Below the pieces are notes generated by a model. That model did not search any database and had not been told where the DNA came from. It saw only the letters and a program-made list of their open reading frames with translations. The translations under genes and the position numbers were made by a program. Shown in pieces: positions 8,623 through 17,600 of a DNA stretch of 35,981 bases. The DNA lies in assembly GCA_902593165.1 (NCBI GenBank), contig CACJHI010000015.1, positions 1-35,981 on the forward strand. The letters are read 5' to 3'. This DNA comes from an uncultured Bacteroidota bacterium. GTDB lineage: Bacteria > Bacteroidota > Bacteroidia > Flavobacteriales > Flavobacteriaceae. Numbering within the stretch: position 1 is the first letter of the stretch; each line of letters begins with the position of its first letter.

Positions 8623-9138
8623 ATGATACCAAAAAATATAAAGCTTATTGCTTCGATATTTCTCCTAGGATATGGAGTATATCAAATTACAGAGACTTTT
8701 ATAGGTAATGGAATATTCTTAATTATTCTTTCAATATTACTTGTAGTGCTATACTTTAAAAATGAAATTTTAATTTTTGCATTTTTAAGCTTAAGGAAAC
8801 AGAACTTTGAAAGAACAGAAAGAATACTCAAACTCATTAAAAATCCAAAATCTGCATTAATAAGAAAACAACAAGGTTTCTACTATTATCTTCATGGTTT
8901 AATCCAGTCACAAAAAAATCTTACAATAGCTGAAAAACATTTTCGTGAATCATTGAAGCTTGGATTAAGCATGAATCATGATATTGCAATGGCAAAATTA
9001 AGTCTTGCTGGAATTATGATGCAAAAAAGAAGGAAAAGGGAAGCTCAAGCTCTATTAACAGAAGCAAAGGGGTATGATAAACACAACATGTTAACTGCTC
9101 AGATTAAGCTGATGCAAGAACAGATGAAAAGAATTTAA
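8623..9138 (+). CDS. Membrane-anchored TPR-like protein
   Basis: A 171-aa protein. Two hydrophobic segments at about residues 9-25 and 28-56 (GIFLIILSILLVVLYF) anchor it in the inner membrane. Residues about 80-165 look like two to three tetratricopeptide-type helical hairpins (QQGFYYYLHGLIQ, IAEKHFRESLKLG, IAMAKLSLAGIMMQKRRKREA). Such repeats normally mediate protein-protein contacts. I do not recognise a specific family member or partner. Start is the only ATG near the promoter box and precedes the first membrane segment. It is divergent from rpmH and is followed 61 nt later by the GNAT-like gene, which has its own promoter box. Confidence 0.75.
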   Translation: MIPKNIKLIASIFLLGYGVYQITETFIGNGIFLIILSILLVVLYFKNEILIFAFLSLRKQNFERTERILKLIKNPKSALIRKQQGFYYYLHGLIQSQKNLTIAEKHFRESLKLGLSMNHDIAMAKLSLAGIMMQKRRKREAQALLTEAKGYDKHNMLTAQIKLMQEQMKRI

Positions 9139-9172
9139 TATCAAGTTTTTTTATCGTAAATAGATTTTTTTT

Positions 9173-9180
9173 TATCTTTG
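9173..9180 (+). promoter_or_regulatory. TAnnTTTG -7 box of the GNAT-like gene
   Basis: TATCTTTG, 19 nt before the ATG at 9200. No clear -33 TTG is present in the T-rich stretch upstream. Confidence 0.55.
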
Positions 9181-9199
9181 TAGTTCAGCTTTTTTATTT

Positions 9200-9493
9200 A
9201 TGAGTGAAATAATACTAGAAAATAATGAGTTTTTAAGACAATTTGAAGTCAAGATTTCAGACTCATTAGCAAGAATAGAATACGCTGAACAAGAAAGAAA
9301 AATTTTCCTAACAAAAATTCACATCCCTGAGACTGTAAATGACAAATCTTTTGAAGAGAATTTTATTATTAAAGTCCTTGAGTTTATCGAAAGTAAAAAC
9401 CTTAGAGTAGTTCCAACTTCACCAAGAATTGCTGGTTTTGTAAGAAAAAATAAAGCTTTTAAGCATCTTCTTCCAGTTGGAATAAAGCTTTAA
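9200..9493 (+). CDS. Small GNAT-like protein (COG2388/NATD1 type), acetyl-CoA loop degenerate
   Basis: The 97-aa protein follows the small YjdJ/NATD1 acetyltransferase pattern. A strand like LARIEYAEQERKIFLTKIHIPE is followed by a helix and then LRVVPTSPRIAGFVRKNKAF, which corresponds to the family's LxVxPxCPxVxxxIxxHPEY. The acetyl-CoA binding loop (usually R/Q-x-x-G-x-G/A after the VPE strand) is replaced by TVNDKSFEENF, and the C-terminal Cys and His-Pro-Glu residues are also changed. It may therefore be a non-catalytic or altered member; the conserved C-terminus suggests it is still functional. It is convergent with mtaB, 9 nt away, with no terminator between. Confidence 0.7.
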   Translation: MSEIILENNEFLRQFEVKISDSLARIEYAEQERKIFLTKIHIPETVNDKSFEENFIIKVLEFIESKNLRVVPTSPRIAGFVRKNKAFKHLLPVGIKL

Positions 9494-9502
9494 AAATCCC
9501 AC

Positions 9503-10831
9503 CTATATTGCAAATCCTTCAGAATCAATATCAATGAATATTGACTTTACAATTGTTCCAATTAGATTTGGATCCCATGGTCTTCTAAACCTAATATAAT
9601 TTGATGAAAAGCCTTCAATAAAGCCATCTTTTTCTTCTGACTCAAATAATACATCTTGAATAGACCCAACATTTCGTTCATAGAAATTTGCTTTCTTCCT
9701 ACTTGATAAAAGCCTCAATAATTTACTTCTTTTAGCTCTAACATTAGTATCAACAGAGTCAGGTAAAGAAATTGCATGAGTATTATCTCTCTCAGAATAT
9801 GTAAATACATGAAGGTAAGAGACGTTAAGACTCTCCAAGAAACTCATACTCTCAAGAAATAGATCATCATCTTCTCCAGGAAACCCCACAATAACATCAA
9901 CACCAATACATGCATCAGGCATTAGCTTATTTATTTTTTCAATTCTGCTTCTATACAATTTAGTGTCATATCTCCTTCTCATTAATCTGAGAATACTATC
10001 ACTTCCACTTTGAAGTGGTATATGGAAATGATGAACAAATTTTTTACTTGAAGAAATAAAATTAATAATCTCATCGCTAAGCAAATTTGGTTCAATTGAT
10101 GATATTCTAAATCTTATGTCTAGATCTAGACTATCTAACTCTTTTACTAACTCAAAAAAATTAGAGTTTAATTCTGAATTTTCAGTTTTTCCAAAATCTC
10201 CAAGATTGATTCCAGTCAAGACAATTTCTTTTATATTTTGACTTGCAATTTTGTAGACATTTTCTACCACATTTGATATGGAATTACTTCTTGACTTACC
10301 TCTTGCTAGTGGAATAGTACAAAAACTACACTTATAGTCACATCCATCTTGTACTTTTAAAAATGCCCTAGTTCGATGATTTAAAGAATAACTTTCTTTA
10401 AAAAAGTTTACTTCATTGATATTACATGAATGAACTTTATTTGAATAATCACTATCTATATTTTTTAAATATTCTAGAAGATTGAATTTGTCAGCTGCAC
10501 CTAGAACTAAATCAACACCATCTACTGACAAGAGTTCTTTTGGTTTTAATTGTGCATAACATCCAATGGCTGCAATAAAGGCATTTGGATTAATTTTTTG
10601 AGCTTGTTTAACAAAATATTTAAATTTTTTATCAGCATTATCAGTAACTGAGCAAGTGTTTATGATATATGCATCAGCAAATTGATTAAAATTGACAATA
10701 TTATAATCATTTTCCTGAAGAGATTTTGAAATATATGAGGACTCAGAAAAATTTAATTTACATCCAAGTGTATGAAAAGCAATTGTAGAAATATTTCTTT
10801 TTACTTCTGACGATACTAAGCTAGTAGACAA
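9503..10831 (-). CDS. mtaB: tRNA (t6A37) methylthiotransferase MtaB
   Basis: MtaB is a radical-SAM enzyme that converts t6A37 to ms2t6A37 in ANN-decoding tRNAs. The 442-aa protein has the N-terminal UPF0004 cluster cysteines C24 (in TLGCKLN, the MtaB form), C60 (NTCSVTD) and C91 (IGCYAQ). The radical-SAM CxxxCxxC is C164/C168/C171 in QDGCDYKCSFC, and a C-terminal TRAM-like segment follows. No ATG precedes the domain in frame. The upstream TAG stop leaves TTG at 10829-10831 as the best start, giving about 13 residues before the conserved ISTIAFHTLGCKLN. It is 15 nt downstream of the L31 gene and has no promoter box of its own, so co-transcription with rpmE2 is likely. Confidence 0.92.
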   Translation of the reverse strand: MSTSLVSSEVKRNISTIAFHTLGCKLNFSESSYISKSLQENDYNIVNFNQFADAYIINTCSVTDNADKKFKYFVKQAQKINPNAFIAAIGCYAQLKPKELLSVDGVDLVLGAADKFNLLEYLKNIDSDYSNKVHSCNINEVNFFKESYSLNHRTRAFLKVQDGCDYKCSFCTIPLARGKSRSNSISNVVENVYKIASQNIKEIVLTGINLGDFGKTENSELNSNFFELVKELDSLDLDIRFRISSIEPNLLSDEIINFISSSKKFVHHFHIPLQSGSDSILRLMRRRYDTKLYRSRIEKINKLMPDACIGVDVIVGFPGEDDDLFLESMSFLESLNVSYLHVFTYSERDNTHAISLPDSVDTNVRAKRSKLLRLLSSRKKANFYERNVGSIQDVLFESEEKDGFIEGFSSNYIRFRRPWDPNLIGTIVKSIFIDIDSEGFAI

Positions 10832-10846
10832 AACTTTAAATATTAT

Positions 10847-11179
10847 CTATGAGGGATCAGCCTCCTCAGCAGCAGGTGCCTCCTCAGCAGCAGGTGCCTC
10901 CTCAGCAGCAGGTGCCTCCTCAGCAGGTGCTTGATTGAAGTTAGCATATTTACTTCTAAACTTATCAACTCTACCTGCAGTATCTACAAGTTTAGACTTA
11001 CCAGTGTAATATGGATGAGAAGTTCTTGATATTTCAAGCTTAAAAAGAGGATATTCTACACCATCTATTTTCGTAGTTTCCTTAGTTTCAACTGTAGACT
11101 TTGTAATAAATACATCATTATTAGACATATCTTTGAATGCTACTAGTCTATAGTTTTCAGGATGTGTATTACTCTTCAT
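10847..11179 (-). CDS. rpmE2: 50S ribosomal protein L31 type B with Ala/Glu-rich tail
   Basis: Residues 1-82 are the type B (zinc-free) L31: [18 protein letters not shown], then [24 protein letters not shown]. It lacks the CxxC zinc ligands of type A L31, as expected for this form. L31 sits on the large subunit central protuberance and bridges to the small subunit. Residues about 83-110 are an added low-complexity tail of repeated EEAPAA units, encoded by an 18-bp tandem repeat. The tail is strongly acidic, unusual for a ribosomal protein, though acidic tails on L31 and others occur in Flavobacteriia. TAAATTTG lies 16 nt upstream of the ATG. mtaB follows 15 nt after the stop. Confidence 0.95.
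   Translation of the reverse strand: MKSNTHPENYRLVAFKDMSNNDVFITKSTVETKETTKIDGVEYPLFKLEISRTSHPYYTGKSKLVDTAGRVDKFRSKYANFNQAPAEEAPAAEEAPAAEEAPAAEEADPS
10860..10928 (-). repeat. 18-bp in-frame tandem repeat in the L31 tail
   Basis: Three perfect copies of GCCTCCTCAGCAGCAGGT (+ strand) at 10860-10877, 10878-10895 and 10896-10913 are followed by a 15-bp copy lacking one GCA triplet (10914-10928). Each full unit encodes six residues of the AEEAPA type. Its GC content stands out from the surroundings. Confidence 0.95.
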
Positions 11180-11195
11180 AATTTTAAAGTGAGTG

Positions 11196-11203
11196 CAAAT
11201 TTA
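11196..11203 (-). promoter_or_regulatory. TAnnTTTG -7 box of rpmE2-mtaB
   Basis: TAAATTTG on the minus strand, 16 nt before the rpmE2 ATG at 11179. The 92-nt gap to the divergent DUF4199 gene shows no exact box for that gene. Confidence 0.6.
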
Positions 11204-11271
11204 AAATTTTTTTCATATATCCTATCATTATAATTGCTTAATTTTACTTAGAACAATTTAATAAAAACAAA

Positions 11272-11796
11272 ATGTTAAAATCTGAAGGTACTATTAAGTC
11301 TACGGTGTTAAACTATGGTTTAATTATGGGTGGACTCACAATCGCATTTACACTAATGCTGTTTTTAATGGATATGCATTATCAAAACTCATCAATTCAA
11401 CAATGGACAGGGCTATTGATTATGGCTGGATCTATTGTTTTTGGACAATTAGCGTTCAAAAAAATGAATGATGGTTTTATAAGTTTAGGTGAAGGAATGA
11501 AAATAGGAATTGGTATTGCTGCACTTGGATCTGCAATTGGTATTGCATATGGGATATTTCAGGGATATGTTTTAGACCCTGACACTATGTCTAAAGCTAT
11601 GGATTATGCTATAGAGCAAGCAATTCAACAGAATCCAGAGATTGGGGATGAAATAGTAGAGGCTATGGAAGGTGCATTTGAATTCTTTGCAAATCCACTT
11701 ATTTCTTCATCAATTGGAATGGCAGTATCATTATTTTTCGGTGGACTTATATCATTATTAACAGGATTAGCAGTTAAAAAAAATAGGCCAGCTTAA
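11272..11796 (+). CDS. DUF4199 family membrane protein
   Basis: A 174-aa integral membrane protein with four hydrophobic segments at about residues 15-33, 43-62, 73-95 and 143-167. The order and the central GEGMKIGIGIAALGSAIGIAYG fit the Bacteroidota DUF4199 family. A soluble stretch of about 40 residues between segments three and four includes QNPEIGDEIVEAMEGAF. The biochemical role is not known. In Flavobacteriia it is usually found directly before a family 2 glycosyltransferase, as here (7-nt gap). It heads a likely operon with the glycosyltransferase and the ABC exporter, which points to the cell envelope. Confidence 0.85.
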   Translation: MLKSEGTIKSTVLNYGLIMGGLTIAFTLMLFLMDMHYQNSSIQQWTGLLIMAGSIVFGQLAFKKMNDGFISLGEGMKIGIGIAALGSAIGIAYGIFQGYVLDPDTMSKAMDYAIEQAIQQNPEIGDEIVEAMEGAFEFFANPLISSSIGMAVSLFFGGLISLLTGLAVKKNRPA

Positions 11797-11803
11797 ATAG
11801 CCT

Positions 11804-12748
11804 ATGGATGTTTCAATTGTAATACCACTCTATAATGAATATGAGTCTTTAGAAGAACTCAATGAATGGATTAATAGATCTTTTATTAATCATAGCTTTT
11901 CTTATGAGATAATTTATATTGACGATGGCAGTAATGATAAATCATGGAAAATTATTGAGGGAATTGCAAAGAGAGATAACAATGTCAAGGGTATCTCGTT
12001 TAATAGAAATTATGGAAAATCTCAAGCATTAAGAGTTGGGTTTGATGAGTGTGAAGGTAAGTATGTTGCTACTCTTGATGCTGATCTTCAAGATTCACCT
12101 GAGGAAATTCCTGTTATGATTGATAAACTAATCAATAATAATCTCGATATGATTTCAGGCTGGAAAAAGAAAAGATATGATTCATATTTTTTTAAAAAAA
12201 TTCCGTCCTTATTTTTCAATATGGTTGCTAGGATTTTTTCAGGTATAAAACTTCATGATTTCAACTGTGGAATAAAGGTTTATAAAAGAGAAGTAATTAA
12301 ATCAATTAATTTATATGCTGACATGCATAGATTTATTCCTATTCTTGCAAAAAATGATGGGTTCAATAAAATTGGGGAGCATATAGTTAAGCATCAGCCT
12401 AGAAAATATGGAACAAGTAAATTTGGAAATGAGAGGTTTATTAGAGGGTTTTTAGACATAACAACCTTATGGTTTACAAATAAATTTGGAAGAAGACCAA
12501 TGCATTTTTTTGGTTTAATTGGCACAATAATGATTCTTGTAGGTATTTTATTTACATTATATCTTGGTTATAACAAATTATTCATAGACACAAGTTCTAG
12601 GCTGATTACAACTAGACCTGAATTCTATGTTGCCTTAACTACAATGATTTTAGGTGCACAATTTTTTATTGCTGGGTTCATAGCTGAATTAATCCTAAAG
12701 TTTAATCTAAATAAGGACAAGTATTCAATAAAAAATAAAACTTTTTAA
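11804..12748 (+). CDS. Family 2 glycosyltransferase, polyprenyl-phosphate sugar transferase-like
   Basis: The 314-aa protein has the GT-A fold of the DPM1/GtrB/ArnC-like group. Features are VSIVIPLYNEYESLEEL at the N-terminus, IDDGSND (residues about 46-52), FNRNYGKSQALRVG, and the metal-binding DxD region ATLDADLQDSPEE near residue 93. Two C-terminal membrane segments at about residues 236-257 and 275-297 anchor it. Proteins of this type move a sugar from a nucleotide donor to undecaprenyl phosphate at the cytoplasmic face of the inner membrane. The actual sugar cannot be told from the sequence. Its TAA is immediately followed by the ATG of the ABC exporter, so the two are translated from one message. 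Confidence 0.9.
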   Translation: MDVSIVIPLYNEYESLEELNEWINRSFINHSFSYEIIYIDDGSNDKSWKIIEGIAKRDNNVKGISFNRNYGKSQALRVGFDECEGKYVATLDADLQDSPEEIPVMIDKLINNNLDMISGWKKKRYDSYFFKKIPSLFFNMVARIFSGIKLHDFNCGIKVYKREVIKSINLYADMHRFIPILAKNDGFNKIGEHIVKHQPRKYGTSKFGNERFIRGFLDITTLWFTNKFGRRPMHFFGLIGTIMILVGILFTLYLGYNKLFIDTSSRLITTRPEFYVALTTMILGAQFFIAGFIAELILKFNLNKDKYSIKNKTF

Positions 12749-14566
12749 ATGAATTATTTTACGAGAGTACTTAAATATGGCCTTGATTACTCATACTTTG
12801 CAGTACTTAATATTATATTCAATATTCTTTATGCAATTTTTAGTGCGTTAGCATTTGTTTCTTTCATTCCTATGCTTGATGTACTCTTTAAGCAAACAAA
12901 AAAAGTTTATATCGAACCAGAGTATACAGGTATAAGGGACATTAGAGAATATGCAGAAAATTATTTCAATTATTATATTTCAAAACAATTAGAAACAGAT
13001 ATATCATCAACACTTATTATTGTTGTAAGCATAGTTATTTTCTTTTTTCTTATGAAAAATATTTTTAATTATCTAGCGCTCTACAACATTACATTTGTAA
13101 AAAATGGTTTATTAAAAAAATTAAGAGAGAATCTTTACTCAAAAGTTTTACTAATGCCAATTTCATATTTTCTTAACAAGAAAAAAGGTGACTTGATGTC
13201 AAGAATTACTGCTGATATACTTGAAATTCAAACATCATATTTGTCAATATTAGAATTGATGGTTAGAGAACCATTAACTATCTTATTTACACTTATTGTA
13301 ATGTTTACCATAAGCCCTTCTCTGACACTCTTTGTAATATTGTTCATTCCTATTTCTGGGTTTATTATATCAATAATTGGAAAAAAATTAAGAAAAGACT
13401 CTAAACAGGTACAACAACAACAAAGCAACTTTCTTTCGATAATAGATGAAACAATAAGTGGTCAAAAAGTTATAAAATCATTTATATCAGAATCTTTCTT
13501 TATGAAAAAATTTGATGAAATAAATAATTTACTCTTCAGGTATTCTAATAAAGTTGTGAATAGAAAAAATTTAGCTGGCCCTTTTAGTGAATTTATGGGA
13601 ATATTAGTTATTGGAGTTCTTTTATGGTTTGGTGGAAAAATGGTACTTATCAACGCATCAATTTCTGGTACAACTTTTATAGTTTTTATGGGATTAGCCT
13701 ACAATATATTAACTCCTGCTAAAAATCTAAGTAAATCTTTTTACAGTATAAAAAAGGGTAATGCTGCGGCTGAAAGAGTTTTTGAAATTATTGAATACAA
13801 TAAAGAAATAAATGATCATGGAAGGAGTGTCGATATGAATGAGTTTAAAGATAAGATAAGCTTTAACGATTTGGAGTTCAGTTATGGTGAATCTAAGATT
13901 ATAGACAAGTTAAGCTTTACTATAAATAAGGGAGAAAGTATTGCCTTAGTTGGATCATCCGGTAGTGGTAAAACAACAATAGCAAATCTTCTTAATGGTT
14001 TCTTTAATGCAGATTCTGGAAATATAATAATTGATGGAATTAACATAACTGATATAAAGAGAGAATCATTGTATAAGAATATATCAATCGTAACTCAAGA
14101 ATCAATTCTATTTAATGATACTATATTTAATAACATTAAAATTGGAGATTTAAATTCAGAGAGAGAGGATATTATTAATGCTGCAAAAGAAGCTAATGCA
14201 CATGATTTTATAAAAGACCAGATAAATGGTTATGATACTGTCATTGGAGATTATGGTAATAAATTATCTGGTGGACAGAAACAAAGACTTACAATTGCTA
14301 GGGCGATGCTAAAAAGTCCTTCTATATTGATTTTAGATGAAGCTACTTCATCATTAGACAGTAAATCAGAGAAGAAAATCCAGGATGCAATAGATAAGCT
14401 AATGGATGGAAAAACTTCACTAATTATTGCACATAAGTTTTCAACAATTAAGAAGTGTGATAAAATTATTCTTATTGATAAAGGTAGGATAGTTGCGCAA
14501 GGAACCCATGATGAACTTATTAACTCAAATTCTTTATATAAAAATATGAATGAGCTACAAATCTAA
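12749..14566 (+). CDS. MsbA-like ABC exporter, fused permease and ATPase
   Basis: The 605-aa half-transporter has a type I exporter membrane domain (about residues 15-335, roughly six hydrophobic segments) and a C-terminal nucleotide-binding domain. In the latter, Walker A GSSGSGKTT is at 402-410, the Q-loop is in VTQESILF, the signature LSGGQ is at 506-510, Walker B ends at D530/E531 in LILDEATSSLD, and the switch His is H562. All catalytic residues are intact. The family includes lipid A flippase MsbA and related lipid or peptide exporters. Partnership with the adjoining glycosyltransferase makes a lipid-linked envelope substrate plausible, but this is inference. The start ATG directly follows the preceding stop codon. 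purL starts 37 nt after its end. Confidence 0.93.
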   Translation: MNYFTRVLKYGLDYSYFAVLNIIFNILYAIFSALAFVSFIPMLDVLFKQTKKVYIEPEYTGIRDIREYAENYFNYYISKQLETDISSTLIIVVSIVIFFFLMKNIFNYLALYNITFVKNGLLKKLRENLYSKVLLMPISYFLNKKKGDLMSRITADILEIQTSYLSILELMVREPLTILFTLIVMFTISPSLTLFVILFIPISGFIISIIGKKLRKDSKQVQQQQSNFLSIIDETISGQKVIKSFISESFFMKKFDEINNLLFRYSNKVVNRKNLAGPFSEFMGILVIGVLLWFGGKMVLINASISGTTFIVFMGLAYNILTPAKNLSKSFYSIKKGNAAAERVFEIIEYNKEINDHGRSVDMNEFKDKISFNDLEFSYGESKIIDKLSFTINKGESIALVGSSGSGKTTIANLLNGFFNADSGNIIIDGINITDIKRESLYKNISIVTQESILFNDTIFNNIKIGDLNSEREDIINAAKEANAHDFIKDQINGYDTVIGDYGNKLSGGQKQRLTIARAMLKSPSILILDEATSSLDSKSEKKIQDAIDKLMDGKTSLIIAHKFSTIKKCDKIILIDKGRIVAQGTHDELINSNSLYKNMNELQI

Positions 14567-14603
14567 TTCTAAATCAATTAAATTTACAGCTTAATATTCT
14601 ATA

Positions 14604-17600
14604 ATGATATTATTTTTTGGTGATCCAAAATTAAAAGTTTTTGTAGTTAAAGTTTCAGAAGAATTATCATATGAAGATATAAAAAAGCTTTCCTGGGTCC
14701 TTGAATCAGACTTAATAGAGTTAAAAGAAATATCAGAAAAATTTATTGGTCCTAAATCCTCTATGATTACTCCATGGAGCACTAATGCTGTTGAGATTAC
14801 AAGGAACATGGGTATTAAAGCTATTGATCGTATTGAGGTTTTTATTAACCATAAAATATCTGAGAAATTTGATAAAATGATTAATCAGGAGTACCAGGAT
14901 CTTAATCAATATATATTTGATAATAATTCAGTTCCTGATAAAATAAATTTGATACAAAATATTTCTGAGTATAATGATGAACAAGGACTAGCTCTAGATG
15001 ATTTTGAAATTTCATATTTAGAAAATTTATCAAAAAAACTTGGAAGAAAATTATCAGATTCAGAAGTCTATGGATTTTCTCAAGTCAATTCCGAACACTG
15101 TAGACATAAAATATTTAATGGGAAATTTATTATTGATGGTGAGGAGAAAGATGAAAGTTTATTTGACTTAATTAAATTAACCTCCAAAAAAAATAAGAAT
15201 TTTATTGTTTCGGCATATTCTGATAACGTTGCATTTATAAATGGGCCTATGATAACTCAGTTTCAGCCAAGAGAAGCCGATAAGTCTAGTTATTACATAA
15301 AGAAAAAAATCGAAAGTATAATTTCCTTAAAAGCTGAGACTCATAATTTTCCAACAACTGTTGAGCCATATAATGGAGCTGCTACTGGTTCTGGAGGTGA
15401 AATAAGAGACAGAGCTGCAGGAGGAACTGGCTCATTACCATTGATTGGGTCTGCTGTTTATATGACTCCCTATTCAAGATTAAACGATAAAAAGATTTGG
15501 GAAAAAAATATTAAGAAAAGAAATTGGAAATATCAAACACCTTCAGATATTTTAATTAAGGCATCCAACGGTGCCTCTGATTTTGGAAACTGCTTTGGAC
15601 AACCTCTAATAGTTGGGTCATTATTTACGTTTGAACACAAGGAAGGAGATGAGATCCATTCATATGATAAAGTGATAATGCTTGCTGGTGGAGTTGGATA
15701 TGGTGAGCTTAGTCAATCAATGAAAGGGAAACCTAAAAGAGGTGATATAATTGCTCTTCTTGGAGGGGATAACTACAGAATTGGTATGGGTGGAGCATCA
15801 GTTTCATCAACTGATACTGGAAGTTATGATAACTCAATAGAGTTGAACGCTGTGCAAAGATCAAACCCAGAAATGCAGAAAAGAGTTACAAATACTATTA
15901 GATCATTATTTGAAATGGACGAGAATCCAATTGTATCTATTCACGATCATGGAGCAGGTGGTCACTTAAATTGTTTTTCAGAATTAGTTGAGGATACAGG
16001 TGGTGAAATATACTTAGATTCCTTACCTATCGGTGATCCTTCTCTGTCTTATAAAGAATTAATAGGAAATGAATCTCAAGAAAGAATAGGGATTATTATT
16101 AGAGAAGAAGATTATGAAGTAGTTAAGAATATTGCAGAAAGAGAAAGAGCGCCAATCTACAAAGTTGGTAAGGTTACAGGTGATAATAAATTTAAGGTGT
16201 TTGATAGAAAAAATAATATTGAAACAATCGATCTCAAAATTGATAGTTTATTTGGAGATGCTCCAAAAAAAATTATTTCTGATACAACAAAAAATACCGA
16301 ATATTCTGAAATAAATTATTTCGCTGAAAATATTTATGATTATGTTGAAGGTGTTTTGTCACTAGAATCAGTAGCATGTAAGGACTGGTTAACAAATAAA
16401 GTTGACAGATGTGTAACTGGAAGAATAGCTCAACAACAAACTGTTGGTGAAATTCAGTTGCCTTTATCAAATTGTGGTGTAGTGTCCTTGGATTATGAAA
16501 ATTATAATGGAGTTGCAACATCTATTGGTCACTCCCCTATCACAGGACTCATTAACCCATCAATTGGGAGTATTAATTCAATAGGAGAATCTTTAACTAA
16601 TATTATATGGGCTCCACTTGCATATGGAATTAAATCTATATCATTATCAGCAAATTGGATGTGGCCATGTGGAAACGAAGGAGAAGATTCTAGACTATAT
16701 GAAGCTGTAAGTGCATGTTCAAGATTTGCTATTGAACTTGGCATTAATATTCCAACTGGTAAAGACTCATTATCAATGGTCCAGAAATATGATAGTATGA
16801 AAGTCAAATCTCCAGGTACTGTTATAATATCTGCCTCAGGTCATTGTGAAGATGTAAGAAAAATTGTTAAACCTGTTCTAAATAAAAATATTGGTGATAT
16901 CTATTATATTGATATGTCTTTTGACGAATTAAAGCTTGGAGGATCATCTTTTGCGCAAACACAAAACAAAATTGGAACTAATGCCCCAACAATAAATGAT
17001 TCAAAAAAATTTAAAGATGCATTTGATTTAGTTCAAGATTTAATTAGAGCCAATAAAATAAAGTCTGGTCATGATATATCATCTGGAGGAATGATTACAA
17101 CCTTACTTGAATTATGTTTTTCCTCTAATAAAATTGGAATGGACATTGATCTAACTGAGATTGGGTGTAGTGATACTGTTAAATTATTTTTTTCTGAGAA
17201 CGCTGGACTTATATTACAATCTGACTCTGATTTAAAGACTGACTTTTCTGGATTAGGTGTTAGCTGTTTTAAAATTGGAGGGATAAATAAAGATGGGTTA
17301 CTAAATATTAAAAACTTCGAAAGTAATTTTTCTTTTAATATTGATAAATATCGAGATATTTGGTTCAGTACATCTAGAGATTTTGATAAAATTCAGACAA
17401 AAAATAACAAAGGGGTTGAAAGGTTTGAAAATTATAAAGAACAACCGCTTAATTTTATATTTCCAGAGGACCTTAACGTAAATATTAATTCTAGTAGTAA
17501 AAAAAATAAGATTAATGCAGCAGTAATTAGAGAGAAAGGAAGTAATTCTGAAAGAGAGATGGCTTATATGATGTCTCTAGCTGGATTTAATGTTAAAGAT

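Noticed and set aside
10860-10928. CRISPR-like or regulatory direct repeats
   Set aside because: The copies are contiguous with no spacers, keep the reading frame and encode the L31 tail.
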